DNA of 48,927 nt from Bacteroidales bacterium (lineage in GTDB: Bacteria > Bacteroidota > Bacteroidia > Bacteroidales > UBA3824): the NCBI GenBank assembly GCA_017535325.1, contig JAFXUC010000041.1:1-48927 (forward strand). Reading direction: 5' to 3'. A model generated the notes under the pieces. The model had not been told where the DNA came from. It made no database searches and saw only the letters and a program-made list of their open reading frames with translations. Numbering within the stretch: the first letter of the stretch is position 1; every line of letters begins with the position of its first letter. A program made the position numbers and the translations under genes. Shown here piece after piece: positions 23,354 through 32,600 of the stretch.

Positions 23354-24805
23354 ATGAAACTTTTACCGCTTTTGATATTTTTTACCGGCTTTTTCAACGC
23401 TGTTTTCGGACAAAAAATAGAAGTCTTGTCCGTCAACGACGGCTCTTACCCGGAAATAATGGTAAGGGTAAAACTTTACAACGCCACAGGAGACACTTTT
23501 TCGGTTTCGGAGCAGGACACTGACACTGACTGCCGCGTAGAAGAGACCGCAAACCCGTCAAGCGGTGAAAGAATGTTCGTTTTTTTGGCTGAAAACTCGT
23601 ATTTCTTTTATCAGCACAAAATCTTTGACGAAATAAAAAAAACGCTTTCGGAATTAGGACACATTCTGCCCGAAAATTCCAACATGAACATTTTGTATTT
23701 CGGACAGAGAGGAAAAACGGTAAAATATTTAAGCGCGGCTCAGACAACCGATTTCGCGCTCCTTGCCGGCAACACGGAGGATTATTTCACTCCGCAAAAA
23801 GACTCACTGTATATCGAAAACAAAGTTTACGAGGCAATTGAAGAGGCGGTAAAATACACGTCAAAACACTCTCAAAACAATGCCGTAATTCTCACCGTGA
23901 TTACCCGCGCGCTAAACCTCTCGCAAGTAAAGACTTTCAGCAAAGGCTTTCTTGAAAATTTGAAAAACTCAGGCATTTACTTAAACGTAATAATGTATGA
24001 GACAGAGTCTTTCAACGCAAAACACGAACTCGAAAACATTGCAGCGGCAACGGGCGGCAACTGCTGTTTTTTCAACGACAAAGACCTCGAAGCAAAAACT
24101 GCCCAGGTAATAGAAAAGGCGGCAAAGTCAAAAGCAAAACTTCCGTATAAGGAATATTCAGTGAAATTTACCGCTAAACAAAAAGGCGTATCCAACAGTT
24201 TTATAATCAAATACGGCTCTTTGCAGGCTCTCTGCGAATACACCAACCCCGAACAAAACGTTATTTGGAGAGCGTATCCGATAACTGCCGCGGTTGTGGT
24301 ATCCCTGATTTTGATTCTCACGGCGGCGGTCTTGTATTACAAAACCCGCCACAAAATCATAAGACGGATTGACGCCTCTTCGCAGACGCACATCAGCGAA
24401 ATTCAAAAGGAAAACAAAGCCCTGAAACGCGAACTCGCAACCTACCGCAAACAGCCTCAGAGCATTTTGAAAAGTTTTGAAAAATTCGACATAGAAAAAA
24501 ACCTTGTCGGTCCGGGAAAAATAATTCCGAGGCTTCTTGTGCAGGACGGCGACAAAAAAATGGTTTTCGAGTTGAGCAAAATGATTGTAACAATCGGCAG
24601 AAAAGAAACCAACGACATTGTAATCGAAAACAGAACGGTTTCGTCGAACCATGCCGCGCTGAGTTTTGAAGGCGGATTGTTTTACATAACCGACAACAAT
24701 TCCACAAACGGAACTTTCATCAACGACATGAGGATTACAAAAGGCAAAATCTGCCCCGACGACATTGTAAGAATAGGCGCGGTGTTCGCCAAAATAAACT
24801 ACTGA
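23354..24805 (+). CDS. Membrane protein with periplasmic VWA-like region and cytoplasmic FHA domain
   Basis: This 483-residue protein has a Sec signal (through NAVFGQ) and an extracytoplasmic domain of about 290 residues. That domain contains MFVFLAENS, NMNILYFG and AVILTVITRALNLSQV, a strand/helix pattern resembling a von Willebrand A fold. One transmembrane helix (about 309-330) and a short coiled coil (about 345-375) follow. A C-terminal FHA domain has TIGRKETND (from 413), SSNHAAL and NNSTNGTFIND. FHA domains bind phosphothreonine, so this is a likely substrate or scaffold of the kinase two genes downstream. The stop is 3 nt before the phosphatase start. No canonical MIDAS DxSxS is visible, so the VWA call is tentative. 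Confidence 0.8.
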   Translation: MKLLPLLIFFTGFFNAVFGQKIEVLSVNDGSYPEIMVRVKLYNATGDTFSVSEQDTDTDCRVEETANPSSGERMFVFLAENSYFFYQHKIFDEIKKTLSELGHILPENSNMNILYFGQRGKTVKYLSAAQTTDFALLAGNTEDYFTPQKDSLYIENKVYEAIEEAVKYTSKHSQNNAVILTVITRALNLSQVKTFSKGFLENLKNSGIYLNVIMYETESFNAKHELENIAAATGGNCCFFNDKDLEAKTAQVIEKAAKSKAKLPYKEYSVKFTAKQKGVSNSFIIKYGSLQALCEYTNPEQNVIWRAYPITAAVVVSLILILTAAVLYYKTRHKIIRRIDASSQTHISEIQKENKALKRELATYRKQPQSILKSFEKFDIEKNLVGPGKIIPRLLVQDGDKKMVFELSKMIVTIGRKETNDIVIENRTVSSNHAALSFEGGLFYITDNNSTNGTFINDMRITKGKICPDDIVRIGAVFAKINY

Positions 24806-24808
24806 AAA

Positions 24809-25993
24809 ATGGAAAACTTAAAAACAAGGGAACTCGCCAATTTTCACTATATAAGTCTCACTGACAAAGGCAACGTCAGGGAGAACAACGAAGACTATCT
24901 CGGATATTTCGACACGGTCAACGGACACGTATTTGTGGTCTGCGACGGCTGCGGCGGTCTGCCCTGCGGCGAAAAAGCGTCAAGAACGGCGGTAAACTCG
25001 TTTAAGTTTTTCTTTTCAAATTTTTATTACAAAGACCCTTTTCAGGCGATAAACGATGCCGTTGACTACGCTCAAAACCGCATTCTCGAAGAAGAAAAAC
25101 ACGACCCGGAGACTTCCGGCATGGCAACGACGATGGTTTTGGTGCTGATCCGCTACAACAAAGCCTATTACGCCCACATCGGCGACTCGCGGATTTATTA
25201 CTTTTCAAAACGGTCGCTCCAAAGGCTCACAAAAGACGACAGTTACGTCCAAATGCTTGTTGACGAGGGCGAAATCTCTCCCGAAGAGGCTGAAAGACAC
25301 CCGCGCAAAAACGAACTCACAAGAGTTATGGGCATGCGTCCGCCCTGCAAAGCGCACGTCTGCACCGCGGCGTTGGAACCCGGAAAAGGCGATTTGCTGC
25401 TGCTGTGCACCGACGGACTTTACAACATGGTGAAAGAGAGCGAAATAAAAGCCGCCCTCGCCCACCGCGGCTACATCGAAGACAAAGGCATGGAACTCGT
25501 CAACACCGCCAAAAAGAACGGCGGCTACGACAACATCACGCTCCAAATCATCAAGTTCTACAACGTCAGCGAAGGAAAAACCGCCCAGACGCCAATCATA
25601 AACCCGAAAAAGAAAAGCACTCTTTTGGCGGGCGTCGCAGTAATTCTGTTTTTGATTGCGGGAATAATCCTCGCGTTAAGATACGGCAGAGACCACAAAC
25701 CGGACTCGGCACCTGAAAGCAGAAATTTTTACGCGGAGTTCGACACCGACACGCTTTCAGACACGGATTCCGTTATCCGCGCATTTGAAGCCGACCCCGA
25801 AAAGGCGGTTTTCTCAGAAGAAAACGGCAGGCATATAATGAAACTGCCTGTCAAAAAAATTTTAACAGTAAGATATTACGACAATGTCTACACTTTGTCG
25901 AAATTGTACAACACTCCGGCAGAACTCATTATGAGGGTCAACCGTCTGGAAGACACCCGAATAGAACCCGGAACAGAAATAATAATACCATGA
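24809..25993 (+). CDS. PP2C-type protein phosphatase with transmembrane helix and LysM domain
   Basis: This 394-residue protein has a PP2C (PPM) domain at residues 1-250 with all metal-site motifs: NNEDYLGY, VVCDGCGG (D46), HIGDSRIYYF (D126), CTDGL (D202) and GGYDNIT (D241). One transmembrane helix (about 271-292) places a C-terminal region outside. Its last 45 residues (TVRYYDNVYTLSKLYNTP, then AELIMRVNRLEDTRIEPGTE) form a LysM domain that would bind peptidoglycan or chitin-like glycans. It probably reverses phosphorylation by the downstream kinase. The stop overlaps the kinase start by 4 nt (ATGA). Confidence 0.92.
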   Translation: MENLKTRELANFHYISLTDKGNVRENNEDYLGYFDTVNGHVFVVCDGCGGLPCGEKASRTAVNSFKFFFSNFYYKDPFQAINDAVDYAQNRILEEEKHDPETSGMATTMVLVLIRYNKAYYAHIGDSRIYYFSKRSLQRLTKDDSYVQMLVDEGEISPEEAERHPRKNELTRVMGMRPPCKAHVCTAALEPGKGDLLLLCTDGLYNMVKESEIKAALAHRGYIEDKGMELVNTAKKNGGYDNITLQIIKFYNVSEGKTAQTPIINPKKKSTLLAGVAVILFLIAGIILALRYGRDHKPDSAPESRNFYAEFDTDTLSDTDSVIRAFEADPEKAVFSEENGRHIMKLPVKKILTVRYYDNVYTLSKLYNTPAELIMRVNRLEDTRIEPGTEIIIP

Positions 25994-27744
25994 CACAAGA
26001 CAATAACTCAAAACCCAACTCTCTTATAGGCAGACGGTTGGACAACTACAAAATAGAATTCCTCATCGCCGAGGGCGGAATGAGCAGCGTTTACGAAGGC
26101 GTACACATGCTCCTTGGACGGCGTGCCGCCATAAAACAACTCAACCCGCTTCTTGAACAAAAAGACGGCGTTAAGGAAAGGCTCAAAAACGAGGCTGTTA
26201 CACTGTCAAGGCTGAAACACCCGAACATTGTGGCGGTTTACGACTACATAGAGTGCGAATTAGGAACTTTTATAATCGAAGAACTCATAAAAGGCATTCC
26301 GCTCAACGAATACCTTCAAAGCGAATCCGGTCCGATTCCCGAACCGAAAGCCGTTAAAATGATGCTTCAAATGCTTGACGCAATCGGTTATATGCACTCC
26401 AAAAACATCATTCACAGAGACATAAAACCGGGAAATTTTATAATAACGCCCGAAAACGAAATCAAAATCATCGACTTCGGCATCGCGCAAATCATGGGCG
26501 AAACGCCTCACCTCACCCAGGACGGCACAAAAGTCGGCACGGCTCTCTATATGAGCCCGCAACAGGTAAAAGGTCAGCCGCTTGACCGCAGAACCGACAT
26601 TTATTCGCTTGGAATAACGTTTTTCCACATGGTAACCGGTCAGCACCCGTACAGCAGCAAACTGTCAGAATACGAGATTTACAACAAAATCATCAACGAG
26701 CCGATGATAGAGCCGATGTCGATTTACAAAGGCGTGTCGGCACAGATGCAGGAAGTGATTTTCAAGGCGGTTGCCAAACGTCCGCTCGACAGGTATCAGG
26801 ACTGCACGCAGTTCAAACGCGACATTCTCACAATAGCCAAAAACTACGAGACAAAACAGGACAACGCAATAACGCAGGTTTTTGACCTCGTCCCCGAAGA
26901 CAAGGAGAAAAAAGCCCCGATTTGGAAAAACGCCGTTATGATGGCGACCGTCGTACTTTTTGTCATAGCCGTAACGATTGCATTTTTTACGTTTTCAAAC
27001 CAAGACCAAATGCACGTAATTGCCTCTAACGCTTTTCTTTATGACGGCGACAGTCTGAAAGCGAAAAAAGTGGACAACCTCAACTACGGCGAAACCCTCA
27101 AAATCATGACCGACAAACCGGCGGTCTCAAAAGACGGCGTTACATGGGTGGAGGGCATCTCGGCACGCGGCATAAAAGGCTACATTCAAAAAAACTACAT
27201 CGCCACCGCAAAAATTTACCAGCAAATCAACACGATGTACGTCAACAAGGAGGCTGTCGTAAAAACCCCCGACGATTACAAGGCGGTTTTGTGGCATTAT
27301 TTTGTTGAAAACAAGTATTTCAAAAACTCAGCCTCACAGTGGAAAATATATTCCGATGCCGACAACGAACTTGAATACGGCGGTATCTGCACGGGATTTT
27401 TCAACGACAACAACATAACGGACTACGCCTGCGTTATCACCGACAAAAACGGAACGGAAAGCAAACTTCTGATATTTTTTGACAATTCAAGCGAAAACAT
27501 CGCCCTTGAATGTCCCGCAGGAGTAAAAATAAAAACCATTCCCAAAGGCGAAAACGGCGGCGGCTGGTATCTCGGAAACGTCTACACCCGCACAACGGGC
27601 AGCGGCGCAAAATACGAGGTCAACAAATACGAATATCTGCCGACGGACGGTATCTTGATTTTCAACATCGAAAACGAAACCAACACGGTCTGCTATTTCA
27701 ATTCGCGTGAAAACAAAATCCACCTCACCGAGCAGCCGAAATAA
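25990..27744 (+). CDS. Transmembrane Ser/Thr protein kinase with C-terminal SH3-like domain
   Basis: This 584-residue protein has an N-terminal Hanks-type kinase domain (about 20-280): LIAEGGMSSVYEG (glycine loop), AAIKQL (K49), HRDIKPGNF (catalytic D144), IDFGIA (D162), GTALYMSPQQ and DIYSLGI. A transmembrane helix at about 314-336 separates it from an extracytoplasmic part beginning with an SH3_3-like domain (about 342-408, ending GIKGYIQKNYI) and a further about 175-residue region of unknown fold. Together with the upstream FHA and PP2C genes it forms a complete write/erase/read phospho-signalling set, with sensors facing the periplasm. A terminator follows. Confidence 0.92.
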   Translation: MTQDNNSKPNSLIGRRLDNYKIEFLIAEGGMSSVYEGVHMLLGRRAAIKQLNPLLEQKDGVKERLKNEAVTLSRLKHPNIVAVYDYIECELGTFIIEELIKGIPLNEYLQSESGPIPEPKAVKMMLQMLDAIGYMHSKNIIHRDIKPGNFIITPENEIKIIDFGIAQIMGETPHLTQDGTKVGTALYMSPQQVKGQPLDRRTDIYSLGITFFHMVTGQHPYSSKLSEYEIYNKIINEPMIEPMSIYKGVSAQMQEVIFKAVAKRPLDRYQDCTQFKRDILTIAKNYETKQDNAITQVFDLVPEDKEKKAPIWKNAVMMATVVLFVIAVTIAFFTFSNQDQMHVIASNAFLYDGDSLKAKKVDNLNYGETLKIMTDKPAVSKDGVTWVEGISARGIKGYIQKNYIATAKIYQQINTMYVNKEAVVKTPDDYKAVLWHYFVENKYFKNSASQWKIYSDADNELEYGGICTGFFNDNNITDYACVITDKNGTESKLLIFFDNSSENIALECPAGVKIKTIPKGENGGGWYLGNVYTRTTGSGAKYEVNKYEYLPTDGILIFNIENETNTVCYFNSRENKIHLTEQPK

Positions 27745-27746
27745 AA

Positions 27747-27782
27747 AAACGGGATTCGCTCTTTACAGACAGAATCCCGTTT
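27747..27782. terminator. Bidirectional terminator between kinase gene and uxuA
   Basis: AAACGGGATTC (27747-27757) pairs perfectly with GAATCCCGTTT (27772-27782). On the minus strand the hairpin is followed by a T-run, so it should serve uxuA best; it lies directly after the kinase stop on the plus strand. Confidence 0.8.
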
Positions 27783-27803
27783 CGGTATTAAAAACTAAAT
27801 TAA

Positions 27804-29006
27804 TTAAAGTAAATGCCAAATTCCGTGTTGCAGACCGTCGATTTCGCAAAGGCCTCTCATTCTGCCGATTAACGGATAACCTACGTTATAAATGTCGTTG
27901 TCCAAATCGGTCAGAAGGCGGATTCCGTGGTCGGGACGGAAAGGCATACGGATGTCTTTTCTGCCCTCGGCGATTCTGCGTTTCTGCTCTCTCAAAAGCG
28001 TTTCAACAATCTTCGGCATGTCAAGCGAGCCGTACAAATGACCTGACTCGTAAAAACTTCTGTCCGAAAGGTGCTGTGTATTTCTTAAATGTACAAAATG
28101 TATTGCGTCTGCAAATTCCGCTGCAATGGCGGGCAAATCGTTTTCGCGGCGTCCTGACAAAGAACCGGTGCAGAATGTCAGACCGTTGCGGAGAGACTTG
28201 TTGGCGTTTCTGAGCCAGCGGATGTCGTCGGCACAGCCCAAAATTCTCGGCATACCCAAAACAGGATACGGCGGGTCGTCAGGGTGAATACAAAGGTTAA
28301 CGTTATACTCCTCGCAAACGGGAACCATTTCATCAATGAAATCTTTGAGATTTTGCTGCAACTGCTCCCTGCCGATGTTTTTATAAGTGGAAATATAGTC
28401 CAAAAAGACTTTTTTCGGGTCTTTGACAGTGCCGTCAATTACGCCGTTAACAAAGCCTTGCGTCAAGACGATGATAACATAAACCAAATCGTCCATTTCT
28501 TTTTGGGACATTTTTTTGTAAATTTCCTCAGCCTCTTTAACCACCTCAGCCGGATAATCGTTGGCGGCGTTTTCGCGTTTCAAGATGAAAACGTCAAAAG
28601 CCACAAACGTCGGAAAATGAAAATACAAACCTTTTCCGCCGCCTTTGTGCGTATAATTGAGTTCCGTGCGAGTCCAATCGAGAACCGGCATAAAATTGTA
28701 GCAAACCGTATCTACGCCACATTCACCAAGATTTTTGAGCGAAATTTTGTAGTTTTCGATGTGCTGTTTATAGTTTTTGCCTTTTGTCTTAATATCTTCG
28801 CTAACAGGAAGACTTTCTACAACGCTCCAACGGAGACCTTTTGCTTCGATTTGATTTTTGAGTTTGTTGATTTCGTCTTTTGTCCAAACAACACCAATCG
28901 GTAAATGATGAAGAGCCGTTACAACGCCTTCAACGCCCATTTGAACAAGATAATCCAACGAAATCTTATCGTTAGGACCAAACCAACGCCAAGTTTTTTC
29001 CAACAT
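27804..29006 (-). CDS. uxuA: Mannonate dehydratase
   Basis: This 400-residue protein, the usual length for UxuA, begins MLEKTWRWFGPND and contains VTALHHLPIGVVW, the metal-site region LCIHPDDPPYPVLGMPRIL, FCTGSLSGRREND, FVHLRNTQ and PFRPDHG. The enzyme (EC 4.2.1.8) dehydrates D-mannonate to 2-keto-3-deoxygluconate in the cytoplasm during glucuronate breakdown. The usual partner uxuB is not adjacent, so the rest of the pathway must lie elsewhere. It is a single-gene transcript with a good promoter and a terminator. Confidence 0.97.
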   Translation of the reverse strand: MLEKTWRWFGPNDKISLDYLVQMGVEGVVTALHHLPIGVVWTKDEINKLKNQIEAKGLRWSVVESLPVSEDIKTKGKNYKQHIENYKISLKNLGECGVDTVCYNFMPVLDWTRTELNYTHKGGGKGLYFHFPTFVAFDVFILKRENAANDYPAEVVKEAEEIYKKMSQKEMDDLVYVIIVLTQGFVNGVIDGTVKDPKKVFLDYISTYKNIGREQLQQNLKDFIDEMVPVCEEYNVNLCIHPDDPPYPVLGMPRILGCADDIRWLRNANKSLRNGLTFCTGSLSGRRENDLPAIAAEFADAIHFVHLRNTQHLSDRSFYESGHLYGSLDMPKIVETLLREQKRRIAEGRKDIRMPFRPDHGIRLLTDLDNDIYNVGYPLIGRMRGLCEIDGLQHGIWHLL

Positions 29007-29040
29007 AATTTTTATACGATTTAAGTAAATATTTCTGAGG

Positions 29041-29073
29041 CAAAGTTACGATATTTTTTTCGCAAAAACAAAA
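29041..29073 (-). promoter_or_regulatory. Promoter of uxuA
   Basis: On the minus strand TTTTG (29073-29069), a 20-nt spacer and TAACTTTG (29048-29041) match the Bacteroidota consensus, 34 nt before the ATG. No clear UxuR/ExuR-type operator is recognisable. Confidence 0.75.
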
Positions 29074-29153
29074 GAATCACTAAAAAAGCACACCAAAGAT
29101 TCAACTAACAAGTGTATTTTTATAACATTCTAAAACACAAAATATTACAGCAT

Positions 29154-29194
29154 AATTGGACAAATTTAAAGTAGTACTTTAAATTTGTCCAATT
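29154..29194. repeat. 41-nt palindrome with 20-bp perfect arms
   Basis: Arms 29154-29173 and 29175-29194 are perfect complements around a single central G (centre AAAGTAGTACTTT). It is A/T-rich and lacks a GC core. The stop codon of the decayed toxin frame lies within it. It may be a terminator-like or cruciform element or the remnant of a small mobile palindrome. Around it, 29074-29153 holds nothing else I can support. Confidence 0.85.
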
Positions 29195-29346
29195 TTATCA
29201 TAAATTTTTGATAACCAAATGGTTGGAGGGAGAAAAAAATAATTTAATGAAAAAAAAGCGATTACTTTATTCCTGCCTCTTTTAACAGTTGACAATTGTT
29301 TGAGTTCATTGTCAAACGTTGGAATGGTTCTTAATTGGTAACTCAT
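29179..29346 (-). pseudogene. Decayed RelE/ParE-like toxin remnant
   Basis: A 55-codon frame begins with ATGA overlapping the stop of the antitoxin-like gene. Its first 19 residues (MSYQLRTIPTFDNELKQLS) look like the start of a RelE/YafQ-type toxin. Its end (IWLSKIYDKIGQI) resembles the IYDKxEQ stretch near the C-terminus of Bacteroidota RelE-like toxins, with RNKVIA possibly matching the RVI strand. About half of the usual 90-110 residues are absent, so an internal deletion plus loss of the tail is inferred. The frame ends inside a 41-nt palindrome. It could instead be a chance extension; the coupled start and the N-terminal match favour a remnant. Confidence 0.5.
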
Positions 29347-29600
29347 AGTTCGTTAACAACTTCAAAAAAATCCCTTGTTTCAATTTTTCCTTCTTTGACA
29401 GCCTTCAATTCCTTGAAAGCCTGACGAAGTCCAGTTTCAATTTCTTCGTCGCTATCATTCTGGGCAACAACCGCCTGAGCCTTTTTTTCTCTTGACAAAA
29501 GCCCCTTGATAAGGTCTAATGCCTCACGCATAAGACTGTCGCTTTCAAACAGCGGATTAATGCTCTGCAAAAATTCCGCTCTCAATTCCATTGTACACAT
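29343..29600 (-). CDS. Antitoxin-like small protein
   Basis: This 85-residue acidic/helical protein (a start at the internal ATG, MELRAEFLQSI, is also possible) ends with EIETGLRQAFKELKAVKEG and TRDFFEVVNEL. This tail resembles a common family of small Bacteroidota proteins that precede RelE/ParE-type toxins. The stop overlaps a following ATG (ATGA) that opens a toxin-like but truncated frame. It may now be an orphan antitoxin. No DNA-binding ribbon-helix-helix is obvious. The assignment rests on resemblance and gene arrangement. Confidence 0.65.
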   Translation of the reverse strand: MCTMELRAEFLQSINPLFESDSLMREALDLIKGLLSREKKAQAVVAQNDSDEEIETGLRQAFKELKAVKEGKIETRDFFEVVNEL

Positions 29601-29671
29601 AATATTCTGTTTTTATGTTACATTTCAGGATACAAAGATAGAAATTATTTGTTTTTCCCCCAAAAAAAATC

Positions 29672-32600
29672 CTATTCCACCAAAATTTTAAAATTCAACA
29701 CCTTCTGCCCTCGTACAACCACTACTCCGCTGTAAAAGCCGGACGGCAAAACAACCTCTGTCGTCTCTTCTACCTCAGAAACTTTTTGCACCAAACCGCC
29801 AAGTTGGTTGTAAATCAAAATTTCCGTTTCAGAAAAATCTTCTACCGCAAAATTTTTCAATTCGATATAAACCGGCTGACTGCTTACCGCAGGATTAGGA
29901 TATGTTTTTACAGCCGCAGCCTTTTTCTTTAAAAACGGCTCTATAACAAAACTGTCGTCAGGACAGACTCTGAAACGGTCGCCGTCAACATTCTCAACCG
30001 AGGCAAAGAAAACGTGCCGCTGTCCGTCGGTCATATATTTGGTCAAATCCAAAAACTGAGTATTTACGCCTGAAAGTTCAACATTATCCATATACCATTT
30101 GTATTTACCATCCGTAAACTGTCCGTCAGAATTGTCCAAAGCCAACACATCTTCATAAACTTTTATGTTGCGCTCCAAAGGATAGTCAGAAGGAAAAACC
30201 AAAACGTCGTCAAACTCGTAACCGTCTTTGAAAAACTTCACAGGAAGTTTCTCATTGCCGCCCGAAAGCGCACCGACAGGTATGCGGAATTTTATTTCCT
30301 CATCCAGATTCCCACTGTCAATCCCCAAAGTCTCAACCGAAAAATAATCCGCGTCAGAATACCTATCGTCAAACTTCATGGTCATAACAACATCGTCGCC
30401 CTGACAAAACGCTTTGACTGCCGGGTCTGACTGTAACACAAAACTGTATTCTTTGGAGGCGACGGCATAACGCACGTCAAGATTTATCCTCATGGTCTGC
30501 GTATCAAAACCGGCAAAAGCCTGAGACCACGCCCCTGCGTCTCCAAGCGGATTTATGCGAACAGAAAGTCTGTTGATACCGGGCAAAAGCGTTTCAAGAA
30601 AATTTTTGTCAATTTTTATCACGCCGCCGGTTACGGAAATATTTAGCGGATTGCCGACAGAGTCAACAACAGAGCCGATTGTGTTGCCGTTAAGATCTAT
30701 CTCAAAACTTATGTCATGAATTTTTTTCGACGAATAAAAAATTGTGTCGGAAGTGATTTCGTCAGAGTTGTTCAAAACAAATTTGCTGTCTTCAAAAACT
30801 GAAAAATCCGCTTTCAAAGTCTCGGACTGGTTTCCTGCAACGTCTTTTGAACGGAGATAAACAGTATTTTTGCCGTAAGGAAGTGTAATTTTGCCGTCAT
30901 ACTGCTTAAAAATTTCATTGTCCCAACTGTATTCAAGCGTTTCAACGCCGCTCAAATTGTCTTTCGCTGCGGCTGAAAACTCCGCACCGCTGCGCAAAAA
31001 GTATTTTTGGGAATTTTCGACATTATGACCGTCTGCCAAAGCGAAAATTTCAGGCGCAGTTTTGTCAATTTTTATGAGATAACTTTCTTCGGCGATGATG
31101 TCGTCGTTTTCGTTAAGAATCTGACATTTGACATTGTTTTCGCCTTCTTTGGTAACGGTGTTGTCTATATAGTTAGGAACATACAGAGTCCAGCCGTAAT
31201 TGTTTTCGGGAGTTTTTAAAGCAATGTCGGTGTTGTACCATTTTGTGTCGTCGAAAAAGTTTTCAAACGGGTCGGCAACAATGACAAAGTTTACGCTTTG
31301 TGTAAACGTGTAGTTGCTGCCGGTTTTGCTTGTTATCATAACGGTTGCCTCTCCGACATTACGGTTGTTATTATAAACAGGTTCGTTGTAGTCGCTGCTC
31401 AAATCCGCGCCCTCAAAAGTAACCGAGAGTATTTCGGGAAATTTTTCTTCGCCGTCATAAATGTACACCGTTTGAGAAAGCGTGATGTCAGGAGTAACAG
31501 GTCGTGGAGAAATTGTTACAGCAACGGAAGACTCTGAGACCGGTTTATAATTTTCCGTTTCGTCAGACTTATACCAAACGACATATTCTTTTGCATCTTT
31601 CCCGACAGGCAAAGCCTCAGAATATTCGCCGCCGTCAACTTTGTAAGAAAAAGTAATTTCTTCGGGCAAAGGACTTTCAAAGGCAACAAGTGTCTGCTCT
31701 GCAAAGTTATAAACCAAACCGTCCGCCGCATGAATTGCCGGAGGAGTCTGTTTTTCTTCCCACTGCGCATAAAAACTAACATCTCCAGCAGGCATCGTAA
31801 AGGTTTCAAAATCTACTTCTGAGGTTTCGCCGTCTTTTGTTACCGCCCAATGCAAAAATCTATTTTGCGGCTTTTCAGGGCTGTCTACCGGTGCCAACGT
31901 TGAACCATAAACAACTGAAAGACTTGAAATAAACGAAGTTTCGTCGTAATAGAAACTTGCAGTAAAACTTTTCGGCTCCCAAACAGCCGTCAGCGCAAGA
32001 GAACTTGAAACCGTATTGTCAAAATTATATACATTGTTGTCCTCTGTCTGCCAATACTGAAAATCGTAAGGCTCGGTCGTTGTCGGGTCGTCAGGCTCTG
32101 ACACTTTATCGCCGTTGAAAACACGCTGAGATGCAGGCGCATCGCCGTACGCCGTCGTAAAAGTTACGTCGTAAAGTTCCTTCCTGCTCAAATTCAGATA
32201 ACACTTCGGCGAGGTATTTCCAGCCAAGTCCTTTGAACGCATAACCTCAACCCTTGAAAACGGATTTGGAGAAGTATACAACCTATTATACTTATTATTA
32301 TCCGGCGACGATTCATCATATACCCAATCAACTCCGCTACCGCCTGTGTTATCGTTGGCAAGATATGAATGATGTGTGTTTACCGCTATCGTCAGCGACG
32401 GCGGATCGGTTTCGTCAGTGCCGAAGTCAAGTGTCTTTGTTGTGCCGTCTTTGTCCAAGTATGAAATATACGGACACTGTGGATCTGTTCCGTCAATTTT
32501 TACTTTGTGGGTCGTTTTTGACAAAATGTCGCCAGAAGACCTTCCCAATGTTACAACAACATCACGCTCTCCGTCGTCAGTAAGGGCGTCGTTTAACTCC

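Noticed and set aside
27707..28213. Plus-strand frame of 168 codons starting within the kinase gene
   Set aside because: It crosses the terminator and runs antisense to the end of uxuA; the translation is R/C-rich with no domain.
28284..28904. 206-codon plus-strand frame across uxuA
   Set aside because: It is antisense to a complete, well-conserved uxuA.
29289..29315. 8-bp inverted repeat TTGACAAT / ATTGTCAA as a terminator
   Set aside because: It lies within the toxin-remnant frame, is short and A/T-rich and has no T-tract.
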